This document shows positions 35,955 to 45,175 of a stretch of 64,000 bases of DNA, piece by piece. The position numbers were made by a program, and so were the translations under genes. The notes under the pieces are model-generated. The model made no database searches. It was not told where the DNA came from and saw only the letters and a program-made list of their open reading frames with translations. The first letter of the stretch is position 1. The number at the start of each line of letters is the position of its first letter. The stretch is from Bacillus taeanensis (GTDB lineage Bacteria; Bacillota; Bacilli; Bacillales; UBA6769), in NCBI RefSeq assembly GCF_003318295.1, contig NZ_QOCW01000016.1, positions 38,187-102,186 of the forward strand, read 5' to 3'.

Positions 35955-37673
35955 TTACGCGTGGAAATTCGTACCGTCTGTTGTTGCTTCAATCACACCT
36001 GCACGGATTACGAAGTCACCGAAGTGTTCGCCTTCTTCGCGTTCTTTTGCATAGCGTGCAAGAAGTACTTTAAGTTCGCTTAAAATTTCTTCTTCACCGA
36101 TGTTTTCACGGTACATTTTGTTTAAACGGCTGCCGTCAAAGGCTGCACCGAGATACATGTTGTATTTGCCTGGCGCTTTACCGATAAAGCCGATTTCACC
36201 AAGTGTTGGGCGCCCACAGCTGTTCGGACAGCCTGTCATACGAATTGTAATTTCATCGTCCTGAAGACCATTTTCTTCAATGATTACTTCTACTTTATCA
36301 AGAAGCTTCGGTAAGTAACGCTCTGCTTCCGCCATCGCAAGTGCACAAGTCGGAAGCGCCACACAGGCGATTGAACTGCGGCGAAGTGCAGAATAATGCT
36401 TGCCATCCGTTAAGCCGTACTGCTTGATTAGTTCTTCAATTTTTTTCTTTTTCTGCGTTGTTACTTCCGCGATCATTAAGTTTTGGTTAGACGTTAAACG
36501 GAAGTCACCTGTATGAATTTTTGCAATTTCACGAAGACCCGTTTTCAGCTTATAATCATCATAGTCTTTGACACGTCCACCTTCAATGAATAACGTAAAG
36601 TGCCATTTTCCACCAACACCTTTTACCCAGCCGTAACGATCCCCGTTTGAATCAAATGAAAACGGTCTTGCTTCTTCTAACTCCCAGCCAAGACGGTTGT
36701 GAAGCTCTTCTTTCACCGTTTCAAGACCAAGACGGTCAACAGTATATTTAAAGCGGGCATTTTTACGCTCGTTACGGTTACCGTAATCACGCTGAATTGT
36801 AAGAATTTTTTCCGCGACATCAACGATTTGCTCCGGCTTACAGAAACCGATGATTTTACCAAGCTGCGGATATGTTTCTGTATCACCGTGTGTCATACCA
36901 AGTCCGCCGCCAATTGATACGTTAAAGCCAACAAGCTTATTATCTTCAATAATCGCGATATAACCAATATCCTGCATAAACACATCAACATCATTTGCCG
37001 GAGGAATCGCGACACCAATTTTAAATTTACGCGGCAGGTAAAGTGGACCGTACATCGGTTCTACTTCTTCTACATCCGGCGTGCCGGCTACTTTTTCTTC
37101 ATCAAGCCAAATTTCGTGATATGCTCTCGTTCTAGGCAGTAAATCATCACTTAACTTTCTTGTCCATTCAAACACTTCAGCATGCACTTCAGATAAGTGC
37201 GGATTTGGCGTAATCATAACATTACGGTTTACATCACCACACGCTGCGATAGAATCAAGCATTACAGAATGAAGCTCTTGAATCGTGCTTTTCATGTTCC
37301 ATTTTAAAAGACCGTGAAGCTGAAATGCTTGACGTGTTGTTAATTTTAATGTGCCGTTTCCGTACTTTTCAGAAAGGTCATTCATCACAAGCCACTGCTC
37401 AGGCGTTGCGACTCCACCCGGCGTACGCGCGCGCAGCATAAACGAATAAGCCGGCTCAAGCTTTTGCTTTTGACGCTCAGCGCGAAGATCGCGGTCATCC
37501 TGCAGGTAGCTGCCGTGGAATTTCATAAGAAGGTTGTCCTCATGAGAAATTCCCGCACTTAATGGTTCAAGCATTGATTCTTTTAATGTGCCGCGCAAAT
37601 AGTTACTTTTTTCTTTAACTTGCTCCATTTGGCTCGGTTTGCCTTCTGGTGCTTTTAAAACTTTGTTTGCCAT
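35955..37673 (-). CDS. cysI: Assimilatory sulfite reductase hemoprotein (beta subunit)
   Basis: 572 residues. Siroheme/[4Fe-4S] ligands are in [19 protein letters not shown] and [20 protein letters not shown]; the duplicated ferredoxin-like substrate regions ([26 protein letters not shown]) are intact. It reduces sulfite to sulfide with electrons from CysJ. GAAAGGAGCAG precedes the ATG. 27 bp downstream of cysJ in one operon. Confidence 0.96.
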   Translation of the reverse strand: MANKVLKAPEGKPSQMEQVKEKSNYLRGTLKESMLEPLSAGISHEDNLLMKFHGSYLQDDRDLRAERQKQKLEPAYSFMLRARTPGGVATPEQWLVMNDLSEKYGNGTLKLTTRQAFQLHGLLKWNMKSTIQELHSVMLDSIAACGDVNRNVMITPNPHLSEVHAEVFEWTRKLSDDLLPRTRAYHEIWLDEEKVAGTPDVEEVEPMYGPLYLPRKFKIGVAIPPANDVDVFMQDIGYIAIIEDNKLVGFNVSIGGGLGMTHGDTETYPQLGKIIGFCKPEQIVDVAEKILTIQRDYGNRNERKNARFKYTVDRLGLETVKEELHNRLGWELEEARPFSFDSNGDRYGWVKGVGGKWHFTLFIEGGRVKDYDDYKLKTGLREIAKIHTGDFRLTSNQNLMIAEVTTQKKKKIEELIKQYGLTDGKHYSALRRSSIACVALPTCALAMAEAERYLPKLLDKVEVIIEENGLQDDEITIRMTGCPNSCGRPTLGEIGFIGKAPGKYNMYLGAAFDGSRLNKMYRENIGEEEILSELKVLLARYAKEREEGEHFGDFVIRAGVIEATTDGTNFHA

Positions 37674-37700
37674 GTTGAAACTGCTCCTTTCAATCGAAAA

Positions 37701-39566
37701 TCAATAGACATCGCGTTGGTAACGTTTTTCTTTCTTCAAGTTGTTTACATATTCTTCTGCTTGTTCGCGAGTCATGCCGCCTTCTTTTTCAACAATCTCA
37801 ATAAGGGCGTTATGAACGTCTTTCGCCATATTATCTTTATCTCCGCACACGTAGAAAAATGCACCGTCTTGTAACCATTGATATAATTCTTTACTGTTTT
37901 CAAGCATGCGATGCTGTACATACACTTTTTCCTCTGTATCACGAGAAAACGCAACGTCCATTTTCGTTAATGTGCCGTCTTTAATGAACTGCTGCCATTC
38001 TGTTTGGTATAGGAAGTCTGTTACAAAATGCTGCTCACCGAAGAACAACCATGACTTACCTTCCGCACCGATTTCTTCTCGCTCCTGCATAAAGGAACGG
38101 AACGGCGCAATTCCTGTTCCCGGTCCAACCATAATGATTGGCGTTTCCGGATTTTCAGGTAGATTAAAGTGCGAATTTGGCTGAATGTAAATTGGCAGTG
38201 TATCACCCGGCTCAAGACGCTCTGCGCATAAAACTGAGCAAACACCACCGCGATCGCGGCCATGTGCATTGTAGCGGACAGCGCCGATCGTTAAGTGCAC
38301 TTCGTCAGGATTTGCTTCAATGCTGCTTGCAATTGAATAAAGACGTGCCGGCATTTTGCGAAGAATTGAAATAAAATCCTGCGCAGAAACAGGCCATGGA
38401 CCGAAGTCGCGCACTAAATCAAGAACATCGCGGCCGTTAAGATATTCTTTTACCTTTGCTTCATTGCCTTTTCCTAACAGATTGATCAGTTCTTCATTGC
38501 TTGTAAGCTGTGCTGCCTGCTTCAAAATCGGCTTTGTTAGCTTCGCAATTTCAAAATACGACGTAAGCGCATCTTTTAAAGAACGAACATCTCCCTCTTT
38601 GTTAACCGTCACAATTTCTTCCGGATCCCATTTCACTTCTTTTAGAAGCATATCAACAAGTACAGGATCATTTTCCGGATAAATTCCAACACAATCGCCT
38701 GGCTTATAAGTAAGACCTGAGCCTTCAAGCGATAACTCAAGATGACGTGTTTCTTTATTCGAGCCGCGTCCGTTTAAATTAATGTTTTCTAATACTTCAG
38801 CACGAAACGGATTTGTTCTAGAATATTCAGGCTTTTCTTCCTGTGGTGCTGCCGCTTCTTGTGCAGGTGCTTCAGCTGAACTGCTTGTCCCCTGTGCTTG
38901 GCTTAAACCGTCAAGCACACCTTGAATCCACTTTGCTGCTGGCTCATCATAGTCTAGATCACAATCAACGCGAGGATAGACGCGTGTACCGCCAAGCTCT
39001 TCTAAGCGCTGATCAAATTCTTTTCCTGTTTGACAGAAAAACTCATACGAAGTGTCGCCAAGCGCTAATACTGAAAAACGAAGCTCATCAAGTTTCGGCG
39101 CTCGTTTTCCGTGCAGAAACTCATGGAATGTTAACGCATTATCCGGCGGATCACCTTCACCATGTGTACTTACGACAATAAGAAGATTTTCAACTTTCTT
39201 TAAGTTTTTCGGCTTAAAGTCGCTCATTGAAGAAACAGTTACTTGAAAACCTTTCTCCTCAAGTGTTTTAGCTGATTTTTCGGCAAGACCTTGGGCATTG
39301 CCTGTTTGTGATCCATAAAGAATCGTTACTTCTTTTGAAATTTCTTTCTCAATGCTTTTGGCAATTTGTTCAACAGAAGCTTGCGTCGTTTGTGCTAACG
39401 GAGCTTCTGCAGTTACAGGAGCTGTTCCTGAAACATCACCAGTTTGCGCTGCGGCAAGATAACCTGTCAGCCAAACTTTTTGCGATTCTGTCAACTTTGG
39501 TAGAAGACGATTAAGAAGTTCTACCTGTTCCTCATTAAATGGACTGTTAATTACTTGAAGTTGCAA
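37701..39566 (-). CDS. cysJ: Assimilatory sulfite reductase flavoprotein (alpha subunit)
   Basis: 621 residues. FMN flavodoxin domain (TILYGSQTGNAQGLAEKSAK; STHGEGDPPDNA), Ala/Glu-rich linker, FAD domain (RLYSIASSI; GGVCSVLCAERL) and NADPH domain (MVGPGTGIAPFRSFMQER). The real start is TTG at 39566: AGGTGG lies 7 nt upstream and the resulting MQLQVINSPFNEEQ matches the B. subtilis CysJ start; the longer frame to 39632 has no ribosome site. Cotranscribed with cysI. No cysL/cymR-like regulator adjacent. Confidence 0.96.
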   Translation of the reverse strand: MQLQVINSPFNEEQVELLNRLLPKLTESQKVWLTGYLAAAQTGDVSGTAPVTAEAPLAQTTQASVEQIAKSIEKEISKEVTILYGSQTGNAQGLAEKSAKTLEEKGFQVTVSSMSDFKPKNLKKVENLLIVVSTHGEGDPPDNALTFHEFLHGKRAPKLDELRFSVLALGDTSYEFFCQTGKEFDQRLEELGGTRVYPRVDCDLDYDEPAAKWIQGVLDGLSQAQGTSSSAEAPAQEAAAPQEEKPEYSRTNPFRAEVLENINLNGRGSNKETRHLELSLEGSGLTYKPGDCVGIYPENDPVLVDMLLKEVKWDPEEIVTVNKEGDVRSLKDALTSYFEIAKLTKPILKQAAQLTSNEELINLLGKGNEAKVKEYLNGRDVLDLVRDFGPWPVSAQDFISILRKMPARLYSIASSIEANPDEVHLTIGAVRYNAHGRDRGGVCSVLCAERLEPGDTLPIYIQPNSHFNLPENPETPIIMVGPGTGIAPFRSFMQEREEIGAEGKSWLFFGEQHFVTDFLYQTEWQQFIKDGTLTKMDVAFSRDTEEKVYVQHRMLENSKELYQWLQDGAFFYVCGDKDNMAKDVHNALIEIVEKEGGMTREQAEEYVNNLKKEKRYQRDVY

Positions 39567-39889
39567 AGATACCCACCTCACAAAAAATAAACTTATGTAC
39601 ATTATTATAACTATAATGACTAGTTTTAGCATTTATTATCTTTCATATTTCAACAAAAAATGATAATAGTTTTATCCTATCTGTATAATCCCTATCAGTC
39701 AAGTAGGTTTTAAAAGATAAATATATTTTTCGACAATTTGGTGACTAAGATAGGTTTTTAATTCTCTAAAAAATATAGTTTCAACCATTAATATTAGGGG
39801 AATAGACAGGTGAAGAATAAATTTCTTCTATTTTTATTAGGAAAACATTATTTGCATGAAAATTCATTTTAAAAAGGAGAGGAAATGAA
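39567..39889. other. Divergent intergenic region, no regulator site assigned
   Basis: 323 bp between cysJ and the DUF1540 gene. CCTATC and GATAGG motifs recur (for example near 39675, 39690 and 39750), but I could not assign a CysL, CymR or riboswitch element. Confidence 0.4.
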
Positions 39890-40048
39890 ATGGCAAAAGA
39901 CGTATTATGTGAAGTAAACAACTGTACGTATTGGAAGCAGGGAAATCAATGTACGGCTGATTCTATCTACGTTATAAGTCATTCTGGTAAACAAGCCTCT
40001 GAAAGCGCGGAAACAGATTGTAAAACATTTGAACCTGAGAATCTCTAG
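39890..40048 (+). CDS. DUF1540 small cysteine protein
   Basis: 52 residues: MAKDVLCEVNNCTYWKQGNQ then C..SAETDCKTFEP. Four Cys in the arrangement C-x4-C-x8-C...C are typical of DUF1540, probably a metal-binding knuckle of unknown role found in spore formers. AAGGAGAGGAAATGAA precedes the ATG. Own terminator follows at about 40060. Confidence 0.8.
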   Translation: MAKDVLCEVNNCTYWKQGNQCTADSIYVISHSGKQASESAETDCKTFEPENL

Positions 40049-40059
40049 AAAGATTTCTT

Positions 40060-40088
40060 AAGGCAGCTTTTAATAGTTGCCTTTTGTT
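40060..40088 (+). terminator. Terminator of the DUF1540 gene
   Basis: AAGGCA / TGCCTT stem with TTTTGTT tail. Confidence 0.6.
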
Positions 40089-40278
40089 AAGAACAATGGT
40101 GATAATGGTTTTCATTCTCCTTCCTTAGTTTCCTCATACATAGCCTACAGATTAGGTTTCCTGCAACCTTTGAAATAGAAACATCTATTAAAAATCATAA
40201 AATAAATTAGTCTTTTTGTCTCTCAAACTTTATGATTATTATAAAGAAATTTTTATGAATGATAAAGGGGAGAATTTA

Positions 40279-40533
40279 ATGACAATCCGACTTTCTAAAG
40301 AACATAAAAACCAAATTATCAATGAATTGAAAGATTTTTTTTACAATGAACGTTCTGAGGAAATTGGTGATTTAGCAGCTGAAAACATGCTTAATTTTGT
40401 TATAAAAGAAATTGGTCCATATTTTTATAATCAAGGTGTGACAGATGCAAAAGTAATGGTCGAGCAAAAGTTGATGAATGTAGAAGAAGATATTTTATCT
40501 CTTGAAAAACCACTTATACATCGAAAAAATTAA
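40279..40533 (+). CDS. DUF2164 family protein
   Basis: 84 residues: MTIRLSKEHKNQIINELKDF, then the family pattern FYNERSEEIGDLAAENMLNFVIKEIGPYFYNQGVTDA. Small soluble helical protein of unknown function. The ATG at 40279 has GGGGAG 6 nt upstream; the frame opens further to 40216 without a ribosome site. Single gene. Confidence 0.8.
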   Translation: MTIRLSKEHKNQIINELKDFFYNERSEEIGDLAAENMLNFVIKEIGPYFYNQGVTDAKVMVEQKLMNVEEDILSLEKPLIHRKN

Positions 40534-40603
40534 GGCTTCATTTAAATTGTTAGCTGCTCTTCATTTTTTCACTTAGAAAATAACTTTCTCCTCTCCATAC
40601 AAA

Positions 40604-40637
40604 AAAGCCTATCGACTATGGACTGACGATAGGCTTA
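40604..40637. terminator. Bidirectional terminator
   Basis: AAGCCTATCG / CGATAGGCTT stem between convergent genes, A-run before and T/A after. Confidence 0.75.
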
Positions 40638-41106
40638 AATGCTGGATAAAAATTAACTTTTTATACGTTAATGATGATTCTCATGACTTCCTTCTTCTTT
40701 TTGAATTCCTTTTTGCAGAAATTTTAATTCACTGCTAGATAACTCTCCAATGATAAACTGTTTCGTCGGCATAATAATCGAGCCGTTATGTCGAGCATGC
40801 ACTTTCACATAATACAAGCCATCACTGTCAAAGCTTTTTGTGATCGAATACGTACCATCTCCCTCTTCTTCTGCCTGTTCCATTTCATATTTGACAGAGC
40901 CGTCTTGTTTCCATATTTCAAAATGAACAAATTCAGCATTTTCTACAGCTTTACCGCTCTGTGTCAGCACCGCTTTGATCGTTTCTTCGCCTTCAGAAAA
41001 CTTCTCTGGAATGATAATCTCCGCTTCAATCGGTGTTTCCTGTTTATATAAACCAGACACGTCTTCTTTTAACGAACAAGCACTGAGCAATATACTGAAC
41101 ATGAGT

Positions 41107-41370
41107 AATGAACCTCCCCTCCCTACCGCTTCGCGCTTGAGGAAGGGGTTTCCTGTTTGAAGTTCGCGAGTCCAAAAGCCGTCCCAGCTGGAACAAGTGT
41201 CATCAACACTGCCTTTGTGCTTGGAACCAAACATCCCTTTTCAGGATAGTGGTCTTCTCGTTTCGTGTCTCCCGACAGAAAACTGCCACCGTAGGCAACT
41301 TGCCCGTTTCACAACGGACAAGGGGCGGTTCTACCCGTCTACTACTTCCTTTCAGCAGAAAAAGGTCTTC
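41107..41370 (-). ncRNA. Predicted omega-RNA region of TnpB element 1
   Basis: 264 nt between the tnpB stop and the right-end tip, conserved with the copy at 63552-63815 although noncoding. In characterised IS605 elements this stretch is the TnpB guide-RNA scaffold and the guide is the flank just outside the right end, here 41106 leftwards (minus strand ACTCATGTTCAGTATATTGC). Confidence 0.5.
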
Positions 41371-42561
41371 TTAAGCTGAAACTGCAGGTTGTAGATACGT
41401 GGGTCGTAAATAGATCGGATCATGAAGCGGATAGTAGATCATCTTCCCATACAGCTGTTTGGTAAGGGTGTTCCTTGCCCCATGAAGATCACGATGTTCT
41501 TTATAGCCGCATTGGCACTGATAGGTTCGATGGCTTCCTTTTTTGCGGTTTCCACAAACAGGACATGTTTGGGACGTAAAATGCTCGTCAACTTTTTCAA
41601 TCGTCATGCCTCTTGCTTTTAGTTTATAGACAAGAAGGGCATACAGCTTTCCAAACGACCAGTTCGACAGCTTTTGATTCATCTTTTTGCTTCTTTTCTT
41701 TTTCGTGTGTCGCTGGACCCCTTCTACGTCTCCTATTATCACAGAATTGACATCATGTTGAAGGCACCAGTCCACGAATTGTTTCGTTGTTTTATGAAGT
41801 GCGTCCTTTAGTTGTTCCTCACTTTTTGACAGTACATACTTTTTGGCGCGGTTGTATTTTCGCCATTGTCTGGATCCTTTTTGACAACGGCTCATCAGTT
41901 TCTGCAGTTCTTTTAGCTTTTTATTTCGTAAACGGTGGATGCTTCTTAGATAGCGGCCGGTGATGACAAGACTGTCACCGTTTTTGGTTACACTGGCAAT
42001 GGTGTGAATTTCTCCGGGGTCAATACTGGTGGTAATACCTTGTTGTTTTGGGGACTCTTCCTCGATGTTCGTTTCATAGGAAAGACAAATGAACCATTTT
42101 TGTTCATAGACTAATTCGACTTCTTTCACGTTTTCAGGAGGGACTTTAGAGAGTTTGAGTGTTAATCTCGGCTGACGTTTGCCATTCCATATTCCTAATG
42201 AAAGAGTGATGTTCTTTCCTTGGAGTGTAAACGATTGTCCGACCCATTTGGGGTTGAATACAAATTTATGCCTCCAAGGGTAGCTAACATTGAATCCTGC
42301 TTTTCTCGCCTTTTGCGCCCCTTCTCTTGCTTGAAGGAATTTATGAGCGACAGCTTGAATCGTTTGGCTGTGAAGAGGATACAACCCTTTTACTTCCCTT
42401 TGAAGGTCACTTTTGGTAATCCATCCACCGCCGAGCCGGTAGTAATAACGGGCAATTTGGACACAATCATTCCAAACAACGGCACAAAGTCGGCGGATGT
42501 CAAACAACTTTTGAATGGTAACAGCAGAAGCAGAAAACGGGACTTTCATTGTGCGATACAT
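41371..42561 (-). CDS. tnpB: TnpB RNA-guided nuclease-like protein, altered RuvC-II site
   Basis: 396 residues. OrfB HTH and central domain, RuvC-I Asp181 (TTSIDPGEIHT), zinc finger CPVCGNRK..CQCGY, RuvC-III Asp358 (HRDLHGARN). At RuvC-II the usual Glu is Gly277 (SVIIGDVEGV), while a Glu occurs 49 residues on (Glu326 in KVDEHFTSQTC), the arrangement described for Fanzor-related TnpBs with a moved catalytic glutamate. The ATG at 42561 follows GGAGGTGAAACCC; the 5-codon longer frame contains that site. Full length for the family, so apparently intact. Confidence 0.88.
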   Translation of the reverse strand: MYRTMKVPFSASAVTIQKLFDIRRLCAVVWNDCVQIARYYYRLGGGWITKSDLQREVKGLYPLHSQTIQAVAHKFLQAREGAQKARKAGFNVSYPWRHKFVFNPKWVGQSFTLQGKNITLSLGIWNGKRQPRLTLKLSKVPPENVKEVELVYEQKWFICLSYETNIEEESPKQQGITTSIDPGEIHTIASVTKNGDSLVITGRYLRSIHRLRNKKLKELQKLMSRCQKGSRQWRKYNRAKKYVLSKSEEQLKDALHKTTKQFVDWCLQHDVNSVIIGDVEGVQRHTKKKRSKKMNQKLSNWSFGKLYALLVYKLKARGMTIEKVDEHFTSQTCPVCGNRKKGSHRTYQCQCGYKEHRDLHGARNTLTKQLYGKMIYYPLHDPIYLRPTYLQPAVSA

Positions 42562-42780
42562 GGGTTTCACCTCCATGCCTTCATTTTACTATTAGGAACA
42601 AATGTTTGCATATAGGAAAATCGTATTATTTTTTAGTTCTGCGCACAAAAACAAAAAAGCGCCATTCATCCCCCACCTAAAATTCCATCGAATTTTTGAG
42701 GAAGGGGACTTCTGGCTGAATTTCGTTAAAAAGAAAATAATTTGTTTTTTCACCGTCGCAAACATCCTTTACACGTCAAA

Positions 42781-44159
42781 TTAGGCATTTAGAAAGTTCT
42801 TCACAGAAGAAATTCGCTGGATTAGAAGCCAGTCAATTAAAAAGACAACAAGAAGTGATAATCCAACGAGCGGAAAGATAATTCCTAAAACAATCATAAT
42901 AAAAAGCAGTACTTTCATTTTTTTAATGGCCGGCGCTTCTGGTGCTCCTAACCCTTTTTCCGGCTTTCGTTTCCACCATAAGTAAAAACCGCTTAATGCA
43001 ACGAGAATAATGCCTAAACAAATAAGTAAGCTAATTAATTGGTTAATCAAACCAAACTGTGTGCCTGTATGAAGCGTAATTCCCCAAGCAACAGCTTTTG
43101 CGATAAAACCGTAGTTGTCATAGCGATAATCGGCAAGCACAGCACCTGAGTATTGGTCAATATGCATCGTTGCCTCGTCCTGTGCTTTTGGTGGGAATAC
43201 AGAGATTGTATAGACACCTCTTCCTTACTTTCAGGAATATACACACTGTAGCTTGGGTGAATGCCTTCACGATCGGCAATTGCAGCCACTTCATCCATTG
43301 ACAGCGGTACAAAGCCCTGCAAATCGGAAATTGGCACATCTAAGTTTTCAGCAGCCCAAGGGACATCAGCAACATCTTTTGCTTTCACCGTTGAAGTTGG
43401 CGCTTCTCCCCCCCCCCAAATTGAAGGCGGATAGCCAGCACCTGAATTTGTAGCGATCGACTGAAAATTACTGCCCCAAAAACCTGACCAAGGAAGACCT
43501 GTCATGATTAAAAATAACATCCCCGCTGTTACCCAAAACGCTGGTACCGCATGTAAATCTCTGCGAAACACTTTACTTCCTTTATGAATTCTCGGAAAAA
43601 TCACGCCAGCTAAGCCTTTTTTCTTTTTTGGGTACCATAAATAAAGTCCTGTTACGATTAATACAATCGCCCAGCATGCTGCAAGCTCGACAATGCGATC
43701 ACCAAGTGTACCTACCATAAGTTCACCGTGAATTTCTTCAATCTTATTCATAATTTTCTCATCACCAGATAGCTCGCCAAGCGACTTCCCTGTGTACGGA
43801 TCGATAAATACTGTAAATGAACCATCACTCGTCCTAACACCTACTTCACTCGAACGCGCCTTATTTTCTCCCGGTCGATATTTTGTAATGATCGCATCAG
43901 GATACAGCTCTTTCACCGTTTCAATTTGTTCAGACGGTGACATTTTTTCTCCCTGCGGTGTTACCTCGTAGTAAGCTTTATACATCACCTGCTCAATTTG
44001 CGGTTTAAACAAATAAACCGCTCCAGTAATTGCTAAAATAATGAGAAACGGTGCAAAAATGATCCCCGCATAAAAATGCCATCTCCATGCTGTTTTATAA
44101 AGAGATGTGTTCGTTCTCTTTTGATTTTCCACTGTCTTTTCTAGTTGAGCCTCTCCCAT
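42781..44159 (-). pseudogene. PepSY-associated TM protein, frameshifted
   Basis: The N-terminal frame (44159 to about 43218) has a TM (AGIIFAPFLIILAITGAVYLF), PepSY domain, further TMs and HGELM/HAVPAFW motifs; after YIPESKEE it reads nonsense. The correct continuation (GVYTISVFPPKAQDEATMHI then TMs) is in another frame from about 43217 to 42781, so one base is missing around 43215-43222. A run of ten G (43408-43417) also lies in frame (IWGGGEAP). Such proteins are often iron/heme or redox-linked. Frameshift could be real or an assembly error. Confidence 0.8.
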
Positions 44160-44285
44160 TTTTCACGACTCCTCTTTCTTTAAGTAGTAAACTAGTATGC
44201 TAGATTGATCATAAGGAAGAGTTGTGAAGAAAGTACGAAATTCACTCTTTTTATTTTGTGAAGAATTGATGAACAAACAGCAGAA

Positions 44286-44315
44286 AGAGAGCCTGGATGG
44301 AATTTCAGGCTCTTT
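44286..44315 (-). terminator. Terminator of the 202-residue lipoprotein gene
   Basis: AGAGCCTG / CAGGCTCT stem with CTTTCTG after it on the minus strand. Confidence 0.6.
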
Positions 44316-44333
44316 AACATTCTATTTAAAATC

Positions 44334-44942
44334 TTATTCTACCACTTCAAACTCAATTTGGGCTTGCATCTTATATTTCTCTTTGTCTTCAAGCTTTTCT
44401 TCAGCCTTTTTATCATGTTCATTCGCTTCAATAAAAAAATCTGCAAACCCATTTACCGTATACTCACCAACTGGAAAGCCGTTTTCCATAAAGTCTTTCA
44501 TAAACTCTACATAATCTTGTTCGTCCTGTGAACCATAGGCACCTCCACCCCGATATTCTTCACGAAACGGTTTTCCTTTTTCGAGCGTTGTTGTCAGCAG
44601 CGGCTCATTCATCGCATATTCAATATTATAATTTCGTGTTTTTTCAACGATCGGGAAATAAAAAGGTGACGCTGCATGATAGATTTTAATTTCTTCTTGA
44701 TCGCCGACATACTCAAGCTCTGCATATAGTTTGACGTCTTCACTATCTTGATAGATTTCTTTTTCCGAAACAAGACGGTACACAAAGTCTCCTTCTGTTA
44801 CTTCTGCTTTAACTCTTTCCTCTTTCTTGCTGTTATTCACAGCATCTCCGTTAGAAGCAGCATTGTCGCTCGTTTTTCCTGTTCCACATCCTGCTAGTAA
44901 CAATGCAAACATTATAAATGCAATCATCCATTTTTTTATCAT
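44334..44942 (-). CDS. Lipoprotein of unknown function
   Basis: 202 residues. Signal peptide MIKKWMIAFIMFALLLAGC with a canonical lipobox, an Asn/Ser linker (about 20-40), then a beta-rich domain with EGDFVYRLVSEKEIYQDSED and GDFxYRL-type start, and an acidic tail. I do not recognise a family beyond cell-envelope lipoproteins of Bacillaceae. GAGGAGGGTTAAAA precedes the ATG. It lies upstream of the broken PepSY/YtkA pair but is separated from it by a terminator, so cotranscription is unlikely. Confidence 0.75.
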   Translation of the reverse strand: MIKKWMIAFIMFALLLAGCGTGKTSDNAASNGDAVNNSKKEERVKAEVTEGDFVYRLVSEKEIYQDSEDVKLYAELEYVGDQEEIKIYHAASPFYFPIVEKTRNYNIEYAMNEPLLTTTLEKGKPFREEYRGGGAYGSQDEQDYVEFMKDFMENGFPVGEYTVNGFADFFIEANEHDKKAEEKLEDKEKYKMQAQIEFEVVE

Positions 44943-45175
44943 TTTTAACCCTCCTCAGTTATATAACTTATGAAAAAAACATTTAGTTTCAAAAATTTAG
45001 TTGCAGCTATACATGTTTTTATTTTCACAAACGATCTATACCTAAAATGCATGAAAACCATACCAATTATAAATTAGACATCATCACTTGTCCGTCTTAT
45101 CATTAATAAATAAAAGCGCTTTCCAAAATAAGCAAAATGCAATTTATTAACTTAATTTAATGGAAAAGAAAGAGA

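Larger units (their letters stand above)
41107..42726 (-). mobile_element. IS200/IS605-family TnpB-only element (IS1341 type), copy 1
   Basis: About 1.62 kb with tnpB, a 3' noncoding region and hairpin ends. The right end (41107 onward) is CCTCCCCTCCC..GAGGAAGGGG, identical in layout to the copy at 63552; the left end (about 42669-42726) carries a related hairpin CCCCCAC..GAGGAAGGGG and ends TCGTT. Boundaries are fixed by the interrupted lipoprotein gene, to within 1 nt because an A is shared. No TnpA Y1 transposase is present, so mobility would need one in trans. No target-site duplication, as expected. Confidence 0.8.
40668..42753 (-). pseudogene. YtkA/FixH-like lipoprotein gene split by an IS605-type element
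   Basis: The main part (40668-41105, 145 codons) encodes a YtkA-like domain ending HARHNGSIIMPTKQFIIGEL and a His-rich tail, but begins mid signal peptide (LMFSILLSAC). The missing start lies across the element at 42753-42727: GTG-AAA-AAA then QIIFFL. Joining the pieces gives MKKQIIFFLLMFSILLSAC, a perfect lipoprotein signal peptide in frame, 154 residues in total. The 188-codon open frame running into the element is an artefact of the insertion. Such proteins are linked to copper or cytochrome oxidase assembly. It follows the PepSY gene. Confidence 0.8.

Noticed and set aside
40668..41234. 188-residue ORF with an extended N-terminus
   Set aside because: Its first 43 codons are IS605 right-end sequence; the same peptide appears at 63536-63766 from the other copy. 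The native start is across the element.
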